A stretch of DNA of 60,425 bases from Gemmatimonadota bacterium (GTDB taxonomy: Bacteria > Latescibacterota > UBA2968 > UBA8231), in NCBI GenBank assembly GCA_009840005.1, contig VXOR01000056.1, forward strand, positions 1 through 60,425. The letters run 5' to 3'. The position numbers and the translations under genes are program-made. Shown here one piece after another: positions 36,401 to 45,826 of this stretch. Below the pieces are notes generated by a model. That model was not told the origin of the DNA and made no database searches. It was given only the letters and a program-made list of their open reading frames with translations. Within the stretch, counting starts at the first letter, position 1; the number at the start of each line of letters is the position of its first letter.

Positions 36401-38392
36401 TCAGAACACGACCTGTGACACGGCCTTGGAAATAAGCGCAATGGCAATGGACGTCATGCCGATCAGACCCACGCCGCACGAGTACCCGGCCAGCACGATG
36501 GGCGCGTACGCGTACCAGCGCTCGGGGCCAAAGCGCTTTTGCAAGTAGAAGCGGCCCAGCAGGGCACCGACGAAGTTGAGGATGGCAAAGTGCGGCCAGC
36601 CGCCGAGGCCAGCGACAAAACCATAGAAGATCCCCAGCGGCGCACTGAGTGCGCTCAATAGCGCGTACAATGCGCCGCTAAAGACCAGCCCGACCCCAAT
36701 GTAATCCCAGCGAATAATTTGCGTCACCAAGCTCTGGCCCGCGCCCGGCAGCGTTGACTTGGCCCAGAACGCCTGCATGGTGGCGTGGAAGGGCCACATC
36801 TTTTGCACAAACGGGTACGCCGAGGAGGGAATCGGCCCTAACTTCCATATCAGCGACCAGAACAGAAAGCTACACACGAACATCACAGCCAAAGTCAGGG
36901 CCGTCATCTTGACGATGCTGCCAAAGCGGGTGCGCGTCAGCTCTAGCTGCTTGAACACTTGCGCCTCGTAGCCCCACTGGAAGATCGGCACCGGCGCGAA
37001 CCAAATCCCGGCCCCTTGGTAGCCGGACAAATAGAAGCTGGCCTCGCGCAGATAGGGAAAAGTCACCCCCTGCGGCGATCCCGTCAGGCCGATCATCCGC
37101 GTGCCGATGTACGAGTAGATCGGCGTCCACACAAAGCCAAAGAGCGCAGTGATCCACCAGGGAAAATCGGGCACTAAATAGTACACCATCAGCACGAAGC
37201 CCAACGTGCTCACCGCCCAGATTCCCAAGGCCATGACAATGCGGATGTCGCCGCGCTCGGGGTTGGGTCCCGGACCAGCTTCCCGATCTGGGGTGCGCTC
37301 CTTACTAGCGGCGAGCAAGACCTTGCCCGCGGTATAGAAGCCCACAGCCGCGACTACGATGGCCCCACCTAGCGAAAAGCTCAGCCAGAAGTCAAACGTA
37401 TTGGCGATCTGAGTGGGAATCGACGACATGCCTGGCTCCCAAGTGTGCAGGATGCCGTAGGCATAGAGGATGGGGTTGGCGATCAAGTTGACCACAATCG
37501 ACGAGGCAAACACCCCTACTACGACCCAAAACGGCAGCACGAGGCCGAATAGCACGTGGATCAAATCCGTAGCCAAGCCGATGACCGCAGCGGGCAAAAC
37601 CGCCTTTAGCGGCACGGTGAAGTCGATGAAGGGAATCGGCAAAATCGATACGGTCTCGGTCAGAAAAACCGACGACAGCGTCGGCACCACCACGTAGAAT
37701 ACGCCCCACACCGCCCCGATAAAGGCCCCAGTGCTGAACACGTGCCAGCGCCAGCCCTCCTGCTTGGACGAGGTCTCGGCGAGAGCAGTAGCACCTCCAG
37801 CCTGTACATACGCCATGGGAAAAGGCAGGCGCTCGACATCGTGGGTGATGCGGAAGAGCACGTAGCCCAACGACAGGGCGTTGACTCGCTGCAATGCAAC
37901 GGCGCAGAGGAGAATGACGATGGGCTTGAGCCACGCGCTGTCGAGGAAGCTGCGCTCTAAGAGGGCCTCTGAACCACGCGGGGGCACGACCCAAGTTGGA
38001 ATGTGTTCGGCCAGTCCGTCGGCCTGGGGCGATTGGATCAGATATTGATCCCAGATCAACACGCCGAATGGGCCGCCAAAGAGGTCGGCCCCAGTGCCTA
38101 ACTTGCCGCCCATCATCACCAAACCACCGGCCACCCAGTAGAGGATGATGATCTCCTGAGTCCGCAGGGATACGAAGGTGCGCTTGGCCATTTCGATAAA
38201 AAGGATAAGCGTCACCCACTCGGCACCCCCGGCCATGCTCATCCCAGTAACCAGCCCGAGGTAAATCGCGCCGGGTAGCATTACAAAGCCGACGAAGAGC
38301 GCAGCCCACAGAGTCTTTGCATTGAAGCCCGGTTCAAAAGGGGCGTCGGCGGGCATAACCGCGAAGCGCTCCTGGGCGTTGGCCTGTGACAA
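36401..38392 (-). CDS. DUF6785/OPT-like multispanning membrane protein 2
   Basis: A 663-residue protein with about 15 hydrophobic segments. It shares the layout of the 634-residue protein at 30065-31969. Recognisable segments are LWAALFVGFVMLPGAIYLG, LRTQEIIILYWVAGG, RITHDVERLPFPMAYVQAGG near residue 200, GSPQGVTFPYLREASFYLSG and QIIRWDYIGVGLVFSG near the end. This pattern resembles oligopeptide-transporter superfamily members. Substrate is unknown. It lies just downstream of a 12-gene envelope operon on the same strand (21-base gap to the isomerase gene) and could be its last member. Confidence 0.72.
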   Translation of the reverse strand: MSQANAQERFAVMPADAPFEPGFNAKTLWAALFVGFVMLPGAIYLGLVTGMSMAGGAEWVTLILFIEMAKRTFVSLRTQEIIILYWVAGGLVMMGGKLGTGADLFGGPFGVLIWDQYLIQSPQADGLAEHIPTWVVPPRGSEALLERSFLDSAWLKPIVILLCAVALQRVNALSLGYVLFRITHDVERLPFPMAYVQAGGATALAETSSKQEGWRWHVFSTGAFIGAVWGVFYVVVPTLSSVFLTETVSILPIPFIDFTVPLKAVLPAAVIGLATDLIHVLFGLVLPFWVVVGVFASSIVVNLIANPILYAYGILHTWEPGMSSIPTQIANTFDFWLSFSLGGAIVVAAVGFYTAGKVLLAASKERTPDREAGPGPNPERGDIRIVMALGIWAVSTLGFVLMVYYLVPDFPWWITALFGFVWTPIYSYIGTRMIGLTGSPQGVTFPYLREASFYLSGYQGAGIWFAPVPIFQWGYEAQVFKQLELTRTRFGSIVKMTALTLAVMFVCSFLFWSLIWKLGPIPSSAYPFVQKMWPFHATMQAFWAKSTLPGAGQSLVTQIIRWDYIGVGLVFSGALYALLSALSAPLGIFYGFVAGLGGWPHFAILNFVGALLGRFYLQKRFGPERWYAYAPIVLAGYSCGVGLIGMTSIAIALISKAVSQVVF

Positions 38393-38412
38393 AAATCACT
38401 CCCCTCGTTTGC

Positions 38413-40065
38413 TCAGTTCTGCACCAACTCGTCGTCCAAGTACCGCAGGTGCTCTTCGTACACGTCAATCTGCTCGGCGTATTTTTGGCGCAAATCGCGC
38501 AGATAGCTGTTGAAGAACTCCCGCTCCATGCGCTCCCGCACATCCCGCTCCACCGCATTCCGCACCCGATCTAGCGCTAGGCCGTGATAAACCTCTGGAA
38601 ACCGTTCGATAACCCGGAAGATCGAATAGCCTCCCCTCGTCTGGAGCGGCCCTTGGAGTTGGTTCAGCTCGGCGTTCATCACCGCATTCATCCAAGTCTC
38701 CCCCAAAAAGGGGGCCTGTGATTCGGAGACGTACAGGAGGCCATCTTCGGCGTTGCGGCGCTGGCTGTGGGCGCGGGCCAACTCCGACCACTCGGCACCG
38801 GCCTCAATCTGAGCCGCGAGCTGGCGCGCCTCATCTGGGGTCTCGAGCAAAATTTCCTCTAATTGCGCGTGGGGGGGGCTGCGAAAGCGGTGCTTGTGCT
38901 CCTCGTAGAAGGCCCGTAGCTCGTCCTCCGTAGGCTCGGGAGCCTCCGCCAAGATTTGCTCGCGCAGTTTCATCAGCATCAGGTTGCCCAACGCTAGTTC
39001 ATGCGACCGCGTGAAAGCCTCGGTTTTATCGAGGCCCTTGCGCCGGGCATCGTGAGCCATGATGCGGGTGGGAAAGTGACTCTCAGATAGCTTCTCGTTG
39101 ACGGCGTCGGCTGTGGCTTCCAGCCACGGTCGGCCCGATGGCCGCACGGCCTCTAGGACCTCTGCCACATCCATCTGCAAGCCCTCAAAAGCATAGACCG
39201 GGCGCTGGCGCTGGGTCTCGTCCAAATCCGCATAGCGGACCGCGCCCTGTAAGACGCTTACTACAATATCCATGCCCTCGGCGTCAAAAACCGTCTCCAA
39301 GTCCCACTTGAGGTGCCGCAGGTACGATTCGCGCAGTTGCTTTTGTTGCTCGTCGCCGAGAGCCTTGCGGATGCCGTCTTCGATCTCGACCAATTCGGCG
39401 CGGCGACGTTCTGCTACTTTGGCGATGACGAATCCTCCGTGCAAGGGGAGCGGCTCGGTCACGCCGCCCGCGGGCAGGGCGAAGACCGCTTGTGCTAGGT
39501 CGCGGGGACTATCGAAGGGCGAATAGGCTACCTGCCGCATTTCGCCGGTATGCACTCCGTAATAGAGGTCGGCGGCGAATTGACGGCCTACTTCCGCAAA
39601 GTCCTCGCCCTGTGCCAAAAGCGTTTGCGCCTGACGCGCCTGTTCCTCGTTGGGCACGAAAATCTCCATGGTGACGACCTTTTCTCCCCACCCGGGCCGC
39701 GCGTAGGCTTTTTCGATGTCGTCGTCAGTTACTGAAACCTTAGCCTCAACATTGCGCCGCAACATCGCGTCGGCGAGGGCCTTGGTCTCGCGCTTGGCAA
39801 GTTCGGCTAAGACCTCTTCGTCGCGCTGCAAACCCCGTTCGTTGGCCGCCAAAAGCAACACTTGACGGTCAATGAGCGTCTGCAAATTGTCCCGGTGCTG
39901 CAAGCGCATGGTGGCCGTTTTGAGGTTGGCTTCAAAGGTGCGCAGATCGGCCGCGGTGATCTCGACTTGGCCGACCTTGGCCAACAGATGGGCGTTGTCC
40001 GGCCGCTCATCACCACAGCTAATGCAAGTCCAGATTAGTAGCCCGGCCAACAGTGGTTTGTGCAT
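38413..40065 (-). CDS. Peptidyl-prolyl isomerase lipoprotein (SurA/PrsA-like, two parvulin domains)
   Basis: From ATG 40065 the product has 550 residues with lipobox CISC (Cys 17). It has a SurA-type N-terminal helical region (VEITAADLRTFEANL, RQVLLLAANERGLQRDEEV), then a parvulin-like domain near residues 130-235 (EDFAEVGRQFAADLYYG, FALPAGGVTEPLPLHGGFVIAKV) and a second near 390-500 (SPPHAQLEEILLETPDEARQ, GPLQTRGGYSIFRVIERFPE). Such chaperones fold outer-membrane and secreted proteins. Position at the end of an operon coding for several large outer-membrane proteins fits that job. ATG 40119 is also in frame, and a terminator-like hairpin lies between the two candidate starts. Confidence 0.85.
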   Translation of the reverse strand: MHKPLLAGLLIWTCISCGDERPDNAHLLAKVGQVEITAADLRTFEANLKTATMRLQHRDNLQTLIDRQVLLLAANERGLQRDEEVLAELAKRETKALADAMLRRNVEAKVSVTDDDIEKAYARPGWGEKVVTMEIFVPNEEQARQAQTLLAQGEDFAEVGRQFAADLYYGVHTGEMRQVAYSPFDSPRDLAQAVFALPAGGVTEPLPLHGGFVIAKVAERRRAELVEIEDGIRKALGDEQQKQLRESYLRHLKWDLETVFDAEGMDIVVSVLQGAVRYADLDETQRQRPVYAFEGLQMDVAEVLEAVRPSGRPWLEATADAVNEKLSESHFPTRIMAHDARRKGLDKTEAFTRSHELALGNLMLMKLREQILAEAPEPTEDELRAFYEEHKHRFRSPPHAQLEEILLETPDEARQLAAQIEAGAEWSELARAHSQRRNAEDGLLYVSESQAPFLGETWMNAVMNAELNQLQGPLQTRGGYSIFRVIERFPEVYHGLALDRVRNAVERDVRERMEREFFNSYLRDLRQKYAEQIDVYEEHLRYLDDELVQN

Positions 40066-40099
40066 AAAAAGAGGAGCTAGACGGAAGGTCCAGCTCCTC
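40066..40099 (-). terminator. Hairpin with U5 directly before the isomerase start
   Basis: GAGGAGCT (minus strand, complement of 40092-40099) pairs with AGCTCCTC (complement of 40071-40078) over a 13-base loop. Five T then run directly into ATG 40065. It looks like an intrinsic terminator or attenuator between the lipoprotein gene and the isomerase gene. Confidence 0.6.
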
Positions 40100-40151
40100 G
40101 CAATGAGATATCCTACCATACGTTATCCAGATGCGGCGCAGCGCTGGGGAC

Positions 40152-40919
40152 TCAGCCCGCCCCGCCCGCGCTGGCCTTTTCCCTCGTTCCCTGGTCCACT
40201 GCAAAGCGGAACTCGACGTCGATGGTCTCTTCGGGATTGCCACTGGCGTCAAACGAAAGCACGAACTCGTGGAATGTGAGCAGCAACTCGTCGTTTTCCG
40301 GCAACAACGGATCGAAGACTAACATGCCTTTTTGGCTACTATCGCGGAAGATCGGTCGATGGCGGTGAAAGACCGTCTTGTAGATAATGCCCATGCGCTC
40401 CAAGTTGATTTCGCGCTCATTACCCGAAGTACCCAACTCCATTTTGTAGTACTTGGTGAAGCTGTTACCCCCCAACACGACGGCCCCCTCGCGCCCGGGA
40501 TCGTAGTAGCGATGGGTCTCGCCGCCCGATTCCATGGTCGCCTTGGCCGGATCGAATTCGATCTTGGCATAGGTTTTGTTTATGACCTCGACTTCAAAAA
40601 CAGTAAACCGCGGCGGGATATAGCCCTTTTCAGGATCGATGTCCTCCCGGGTGTAGGGGTTGACGTGACGACCGTCGTACAGGGGCGGGAAGCGCTCGTT
40701 GAGCTCGGCGTCGCTCAGGTACCGCACCCGAATTAAAAGCCCCTCTTTGCTAAATACCATCGAACTGTCGTCTGGGTCGATGGTGTAATCGCCGCGGCCT
40801 TCGGGCAGAATAGACATCACGTGCAGGTCGTACTCGAGTTGGGGCGGTACCAGCCCCCCGCAACTCCAGACCAGCCCGATCGCCACTAAGCCGATGAGCG
40901 CCATGTACCTCGCTCTCAT
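40152..40919 (-). CDS. Envelope lipoprotein A (paralogue of 51964-52743)
   Basis: A 255-residue lipoprotein; lipobox VWSC places the lipid at Cys 20. The body belongs to no family I recognise. It shares a clear pattern with lipoprotein B of the same operon: YTIDPDDSSMVFSKEGLLIRV, a following Asp/Glu-rich segment, YTREDI...YIPPRFTVFEVEVINKTYAKIEFDP, and a C-terminal strand FHEFVLSFDASGNPEETIDVEFRF. The predicted content is mostly beta. Two paralogues within one operon suggest that each works with one of the two paralogous ~1000-residue proteins. It follows exbD2 by 31 bases. Confidence 0.8.
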   Translation of the reverse strand: MRARYMALIGLVAIGLVWSCGGLVPPQLEYDLHVMSILPEGRGDYTIDPDDSSMVFSKEGLLIRVRYLSDAELNERFPPLYDGRHVNPYTREDIDPEKGYIPPRFTVFEVEVINKTYAKIEFDPAKATMESGGETHRYYDPGREGAVVLGGNSFTKYYKMELGTSGNEREINLERMGIIYKTVFHRHRPIFRDSSQKGMLVFDPLLPENDELLLTFHEFVLSFDASGNPEETIDVEFRFAVDQGTREKASAGGAG

Positions 40920-40950
40920 AAAATTGCAACTCCCTTTTTGCTAGCTGTTG

Positions 40951-41370
40951 TCAATTGGTTGGTTCCTCGGTTTCGATGTCGATCTTTTCTATGCCCGCCA
41001 TGGTGGCCGTTTCCATCGCGTCGATAATATGGCCGTGTGCAGCATCCGCGTCCGCAGTGATAATCAGCGTCGATGAGCCGCTGCGGACCTTCTCGCGTTC
41101 TAGCCAGCTCGTTAGCTGCCCCATGGCCACTAGCTGCCCGTTGATCTCGAGCTGGCCCTCACTTGAGATGCGCAGATTCAGCTTCTTTTCGGATTTGAGC
41201 TGGTCGTAGTGAACCGAGTCGGGTAACTCAATCTTGAGCTGAGTGGCCTTAACAAAGACCGTGGTGGTCATAAAGAAGATCAGCAGCAGGAACACTGCGT
41301 CGATCATCGGCGTCAGGTTCAGTTCAAATTCGCCGGCTTTTTCGGCCAGCGATTGTCTCCGTCTAGCCAT
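40951..41370 (-). CDS. ExbD/TolR-like protein 2 (Asp present)
   Basis: A 139-residue ExbD-family subunit of a proton-driven envelope motor. I use ATG 41370 because GAGAAGGA lies upstream and it starts 4 bases after the previous stop; the longer frame overlaps exbD1. The single membrane segment carries the proton-path Asp at residue 24 (NLTPMIDAVFLLLIFFM), and the periplasmic domain follows (LRISSEGQLEINGQLV, LIITADADAAHGHIIDAMETA). It should pair with exbD1 and exbB. ExbD proteins deliver force to TonB- or Tol-like partners across the periplasm. Confidence 0.93.
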   Translation of the reverse strand: MARRRQSLAEKAGEFELNLTPMIDAVFLLLIFFMTTTVFVKATQLKIELPDSVHYDQLKSEKKLNLRISSEGQLEINGQLVAMGQLTSWLEREKVRSGSSTLIITADADAAHGHIIDAMETATMAGIEKIDIETEEPTN

Positions 41371-41374
41371 GCCG

Positions 41375-41794
41375 CTATCCTTCTCCGCTCTTGGCGAAGG
41401 CGATGGCCTCAATGCCCTCGCCGCGGGCGATGTCCATCACCTGTACCACATAGGAGTGCGGTATTGAGCGCGCGGACTCCAAGATCACGTTCTTGGTGTT
41501 GTCAGTCTCAATGACTTGCCGGATCTTTGCCGCCAATCTCGCCTTATCCGTGACCTCGCCGTTGACTTGGATCGTCTGATCCGGGTCAATCACGATGTTC
41601 ATGTCCTTGGTCGCTCTCGACTCGCCTTCGCCGCCGGGCAGATCTACGCTCAGGCCCTTGGGGTTGACGAAGGTGGTCGCCACCATGAAGAAAACCAACA
41701 GTAAGAACATGCAGTTGATCAGCGGAGTCAGATCCGGGTTTTCCGAGGTCTTAAAGGCGCTTTTGCCGAATCCGCTCTTTCGTCTCTGCCGCAT
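41375..41794 (-). CDS. ExbD/TolR-like protein 1 (Asp replaced by Asn)
   Basis: A 139-residue ExbD/TolR-like subunit with one membrane segment near residues 23-41. The position of the essential Asp is Asn 27: LTPLINCMFLLLVFFMV instead of the usual LTPLxDxxxxLL. The periplasmic domain is regular (MNIVIDPDQTIQVNGEV, NVILESARSIPHSYVVQVMDIA). An ExbD without this Asp cannot carry protons in the known mechanism, so it may be a structural partner of exbD2 in a mixed dimer. Genes are in the order exbB, exbD1, exbD2 with gaps of 18 and 4 bases. Confidence 0.9.
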   Translation of the reverse strand: MRQRRKSGFGKSAFKTSENPDLTPLINCMFLLLVFFMVATTFVNPKGLSVDLPGGEGESRATKDMNIVIDPDQTIQVNGEVTDKARLAAKIRQVIETDNTKNVILESARSIPHSYVVQVMDIARGEGIEAIAFAKSGEG

Positions 41795-41812
41795 CGCCGC
41801 GTCTCTTTCTGC

Positions 41813-42487
41813 CTAGCTGGCTTCCTGCTGACTGGCTTGGAAGCGCACCAGCAGGGTATTGGCAAAGGCGTGGCAGTATAGCTCCACGCTCTTGAAGACC
41901 TTTTCCGCACGGCCGGAGAGGTAGCGGTGGAAGATGATGGTCGGAATGGCGACGATGAGACCACTGGCCGTCGTGATCAGGGCCTCGGAGATGCCACTGG
42001 CCACAGCCGCCGGATCGCCAGCCCCGGCGCGAGCAATGGCGTCGAAGGCGTTAATCATACCCATGATCGTGCCCAACAACCCCATCAGCGGAGAAAGGAC
42101 GCCAATGGTTCCGAGCGCGTTGAGGAGGCGGCCTAAGTACATCTCGCCAGCCTCTTCAGTGGCCAAGATCAACTCTTGGCGCATGTCTTCTAGATCCGTG
42201 CGATTTTCCAGCACCAAGGTATCGTAGCGCTTCACCAACGCGGCGAAGATAAAGTTGAGCACGCCACTGCCCTGCCGAAACAGCTCAATAGCCCCGCCTT
42301 CGCCTTGGCTTCTGAGCACTTCCTCGGCCTCATTGAGCTGCTGTTCGGCTTCCTCTTCGCCCGGGACCGTCAGCAGACGCCACAGCCGTTCGATGATGAT
42401 GGCTAGGGCGATCAGCAAGCAGAGCAACAAGGGCCACATGATAGGCCCGCCTTTGAAAAACTGATCAACTAAAAAATTCTGCTCCAT
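41813..42487 (-). CDS. ExbB/TolQ-like motor protein
   Basis: A 224-residue MotA/TolQ/ExbB-family inner-membrane protein with three membrane segments: residues 17-36 (IMWPLLLCLLIALAIIIERL), near 124-147 (LGTIGVLSPLMGLLGTIMGM) and near 166-188 (GISEALITTASGLIVAIPTI). The conserved Thr/Gly-rich pores of the family are present in segments two and three. It would form the stator channel with ExbD1 and ExbD2. It follows the TPR gene on the same strand after 48 bases. Confidence 0.94.
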   Translation of the reverse strand: MEQNFLVDQFFKGGPIMWPLLLCLLIALAIIIERLWRLLTVPGEEEAEQQLNEAEEVLRSQGEGGAIELFRQGSGVLNFIFAALVKRYDTLVLENRTDLEDMRQELILATEEAGEMYLGRLLNALGTIGVLSPLMGLLGTIMGMINAFDAIARAGAGDPAAVASGISEALITTASGLIVAIPTIIFHRYLSGRAEKVFKSVELYCHAFANTLLVRFQASQQEAS

Positions 42488-42535
42488 TACAACCTCCCGG
42501 TATTGTGTTCTACTTTGCGTTGCGTTAAAAGCTCA

Positions 42536-45500
42536 CTAGAGCCGGTTTTCCACAATCCATTCTCGGTGCAGCTTGGCAAAACTGACCACGTCGGCGTTTT
42601 CCGGCTTGTCCCCACCCTTTTCTTCCACTACCTGATAGTTTTCCACCGCCTGCGACCACTGGCGCGTGATTTCATAGACCAGCCCCAAGTTGCAGTACGC
42701 AGCCAATTCCGTATAGGTGCCGGGATAATCGCGGATAATTTTCTGTAGCGCTGGCACGGCCTGCTCGTAGTCTTTGGCTTCAAAGAGCTTCATGGCCTCG
42801 TTATAGCTAAAGCTGGCCTGGATCTCGCTTAGCTCTTCCACTAAAGTTGTGGCCCGTGACGCCTCCTCGGAGTTGGGATATAGCTTGAGTACTTGCTTGT
42901 AGGTCGCCATAGCCTCGTCGTAAGACTGGATATTGTAGTAGTAGTCGCCGATGGTAAACTGCGCTTTGGGAGCGAATTCGCTCTCGGGGTAATTGGCAAC
43001 TAGGTCTTGCATCGCGCCTACTGCTTGCTCCATCTCCTCTTGTTCGACAAAGGACCAAGCCAACGCGTACTGCGCCGACCCGCCGTATGGCCCTTGGGCA
43101 TATTTGGCCAAGAGGGCTTGGTATGCGGTCACGGCCTCGGCAAAGGCTTGCTCGTTGTAGTAGTTTTCGCCAATGAGAAAAAGCGCTTCTTCCTCGTATT
43201 GGGACTGGAGATAGCGCTCGACCAGTTCGGTAAAAGCGGCCGCGGCCTCCTTAAACCGCGTCAGGGCTTGGAGACTGTGGGCCAGATAGTACTGGCCGTG
43301 AATGCGGTTGGCATTGCGCGGATATTTTTCAACAAAGGATTTGAAGCTCTTGGCTGCTGTCTCGTAGTCGCCGTAGCTGATTTCGGCAAAGCCTTTGGAG
43401 AAAGCCAAGTTGCCGCTCTCGCCCGAATTCGGATAGCGCTTGAGACCTTGGGCAAAGATGCGGGCGGCTTCTTCGTATTTCTTCTGTTGCAGCAGTGCGT
43501 TGCCGATGATGGAATAGGCGCGTTCCTTGCGGTAGTAACCCGCCTGATTGTCGTCTTCAAACTGCATATCGAGGAGCTGACGAGCGAATTTTTCGGCTTG
43601 GACAAAGTCCTGCTGATCGTAGTACAGCTCGGTCAGGAGCATGCTAAAGGTCGCCTGCTCTTGGGGGTCATCCGACGCGGCGATGAGCTCTTGATAGTAG
43701 CTAGCCGCCTCTTCTTGTCGCCCCAAGCGGATCATGCCCGCTCCCAGCGTGCGGAAGGCGCTGTCCTTTATCTGGGGCGCAGGGTCGCTTTCGAGCAGGG
43801 CCTTCATATCCTCCAGCGATGCCTCATAGCTTATGCGGGCTTGGGCCGTATCGCCGACGGCGTCTTGCTGTTTGGCGACCTCGTAGTACGCACCGCCGCG
43901 GGCCAGCAGCGAATTTTGCAAGATGTGCACGGGCGGATTCAGCGTAATGGCCTGACCCCAAGAGTCGATCGCGCCCGCGAAATTGTCCTCGGCAAAATGT
44001 ACCCGAGCCAAGGTGTAGTGCATTTGGCCTTTTAGGGTGTCGTCGCCGGCCCGGTCCAAGGCGCGAGATAGGGCCTTGCGCGCCTTTTCGTATTCTTGTT
44101 TGCCCATGTACAGCTCGGCCAACTCGACCTGCACGGTAGGCCACTTGTCCCAATCCGCTTCCACCATCTCATAGGCGGCAATGGCGCTATCTGTATCCTG
44201 GAGGCGCTTGTAGGTAAGGCCCAGCTCCATCCGCGTCGTGTTGCGCAGTTCCGACTCTGGGAAGCGGTTGAGAAAGGATGCATAGATATCCTCGGCCTGT
44301 TTGAGTTCAGATGCGGCATAGGCGATGCGGGCCAACTGCAAAAGGCCGTTGGGAGCCGCCGGATGGTCCGGATACTCATCGACTAACTGCTGGTACAGCG
44401 GCTGCGCCGCTTCGTCTTTCTTTAGAAGCTGATTGGCAAAGCCAGCGTTAAAAAGCACGTCCGGTATCAGGGCATTGTCCTCGCGCTGGCTCAAGAGCTG
44501 GTCGTAGCTTTCGAGCGCCTTGGCGATTTCCGCGTCCGTTCTAGCCGGGTCTTCGCTGCGGATCTGCCGCCCGTATTCTTGGTGACACTGGGCGATGCGA
44601 AAGAGAACCTTGTAGCGGTCAAAGCCGATGCGCCGGGCCACATCGCCGTAGGCATTGAGATATATCTCGTATTCTTGCGCCGACTTGAGGTATTCGTCTT
44701 GGTCGAAAAGCATCAGGGCTACCGTTAGCTGCGTACGGGCCTGGAAGAGCTTGTCCTCGACTTTTTCGATGGCGTCCTTGTACGCGGCGATGGCCGCTGT
44801 CGTGCCCTGCTCCTTCTGCACCAACTCGGCGATGCGGATATAGCTATTTTGTACCAAGACCGGCTCGGCCGCGTATTCGGCCGGAAGCACGGCATAAGAG
44901 GCGAGGGCCTTTTCAACCTCGCCGTTGCGCGCGTAGATATCGCCCTTTTTCAGGTGGGCTTTGGCGACTAGCTCGCGCGCCGTCTCTTTGACCAACCCCT
45001 TGAGCTTGAGGGTGGTCATCTCGATGATTTCTTCCTCGGTCATCTGCGCGAAGTCGTAGCGGGCGATGAGGCGATCGAGGTACTCCAGCGCCTCCTCGTA
45101 CTGCCCGAGCTTGTCGTAGCTCTCGGCAATTTGGAAGAGCGAGCGATCGGCGTTAGAGCCCCTAGGGGCCAAGATCAACACCTGCTTGAAGCTAGCGATA
45201 GCCTCCTCGTAGCGCTCCAATTCAAAATAGGACCACGCGCGGTCGTAGTGAACGGATGCCTCATAGAGACTATGGGGGAATCTGCGTAGTAGCTCATGCC
45301 CTTCCTCAACGACCTGCTCGTACTCCTTGAGTTGGTAACTCGTCTGAATCATCTGGTACTGCGCCATCACTCGGGTTCGATCATCGACGAGTTCGTCCGC
45401 GGCTAGGGTGCGGAAGTGGTCGCGGCTCTTGTTTAGATCTTGCAGTGCCTCCTCGTAGCGATCATCGGCCTCGACCTCTTTTTGCTCTGTGCGCAAAAAC

Positions 45501-45808
45501 TGCGAGCGCTGCAATTTTTCGAGACCTAACTTGTTGTAGGTATTGCCGAGCTGGTAGGTAGCACCCACGCGCACCGGCAGAATAAACTCGTCAACCGCTA
45601 CGGTTACATCCTCCACGTTGATCATGGCATTGCTCTCAGTGGAGAGAATGACCTCATAGCGCTCAATGGCTCTGTCGTAGTCCCCCAGCGCATAGAGTTT
45701 CTGACCTTCCTCAAAGCGGTCTTGCAATTCCACCGGCGAGAAGAAACGCGTGCTCAGGCTGGCAGCCACGCCGACCGCTGCGATTAGCAGCAGATTTACC
45801 AAAATCAT
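42536..45808 (-). CDS. Large TPR-repeat envelope protein
   Basis: A 1090-residue protein. An N-terminal hydrophobic segment (MILVNLLLIAAVGVAASLS) serves as signal or membrane anchor, after which tetratricopeptide repeats fill the chain, for example LYALGDYDRAIERYEVIL near residue 38, YEEAIASFKQVLILAPRGSN near 200, YEEAARIFAQGLKRYPNSGE near 790 and YDEAMATYKQVLKLYPNSEE near 965. It should lie in the periplasm. Large TPR proteins with TolQR-like motors occur in gliding machines of Myxococcus (GltE-like) and in Tol-like systems (CpoB/YbgF); neither is a proven homologue here. It sits between a ~1000-residue exported protein and exbB in the operon. Confidence 0.88.
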   Translation of the reverse strand: MILVNLLLIAAVGVAASLSTRFFSPVELQDRFEEGQKLYALGDYDRAIERYEVILSTESNAMINVEDVTVAVDEFILPVRVGATYQLGNTYNKLGLEKLQRSQFLRTEQKEVEADDRYEEALQDLNKSRDHFRTLAADELVDDRTRVMAQYQMIQTSYQLKEYEQVVEEGHELLRRFPHSLYEASVHYDRAWSYFELERYEEAIASFKQVLILAPRGSNADRSLFQIAESYDKLGQYEEALEYLDRLIARYDFAQMTEEEIIEMTTLKLKGLVKETARELVAKAHLKKGDIYARNGEVEKALASYAVLPAEYAAEPVLVQNSYIRIAELVQKEQGTTAAIAAYKDAIEKVEDKLFQARTQLTVALMLFDQDEYLKSAQEYEIYLNAYGDVARRIGFDRYKVLFRIAQCHQEYGRQIRSEDPARTDAEIAKALESYDQLLSQREDNALIPDVLFNAGFANQLLKKDEAAQPLYQQLVDEYPDHPAAPNGLLQLARIAYAASELKQAEDIYASFLNRFPESELRNTTRMELGLTYKRLQDTDSAIAAYEMVEADWDKWPTVQVELAELYMGKQEYEKARKALSRALDRAGDDTLKGQMHYTLARVHFAEDNFAGAIDSWGQAITLNPPVHILQNSLLARGGAYYEVAKQQDAVGDTAQARISYEASLEDMKALLESDPAPQIKDSAFRTLGAGMIRLGRQEEAASYYQELIAASDDPQEQATFSMLLTELYYDQQDFVQAEKFARQLLDMQFEDDNQAGYYRKERAYSIIGNALLQQKKYEEAARIFAQGLKRYPNSGESGNLAFSKGFAEISYGDYETAAKSFKSFVEKYPRNANRIHGQYYLAHSLQALTRFKEAAAAFTELVERYLQSQYEEEALFLIGENYYNEQAFAEAVTAYQALLAKYAQGPYGGSAQYALAWSFVEQEEMEQAVGAMQDLVANYPESEFAPKAQFTIGDYYYNIQSYDEAMATYKQVLKLYPNSEEASRATTLVEELSEIQASFSYNEAMKLFEAKDYEQAVPALQKIIRDYPGTYTELAAYCNLGLVYEITRQWSQAVENYQVVEEKGGDKPENADVVSFAKLHREWIVENRL

Positions 45809-45826
45809 GGTGTCAATCTCCTAAGC

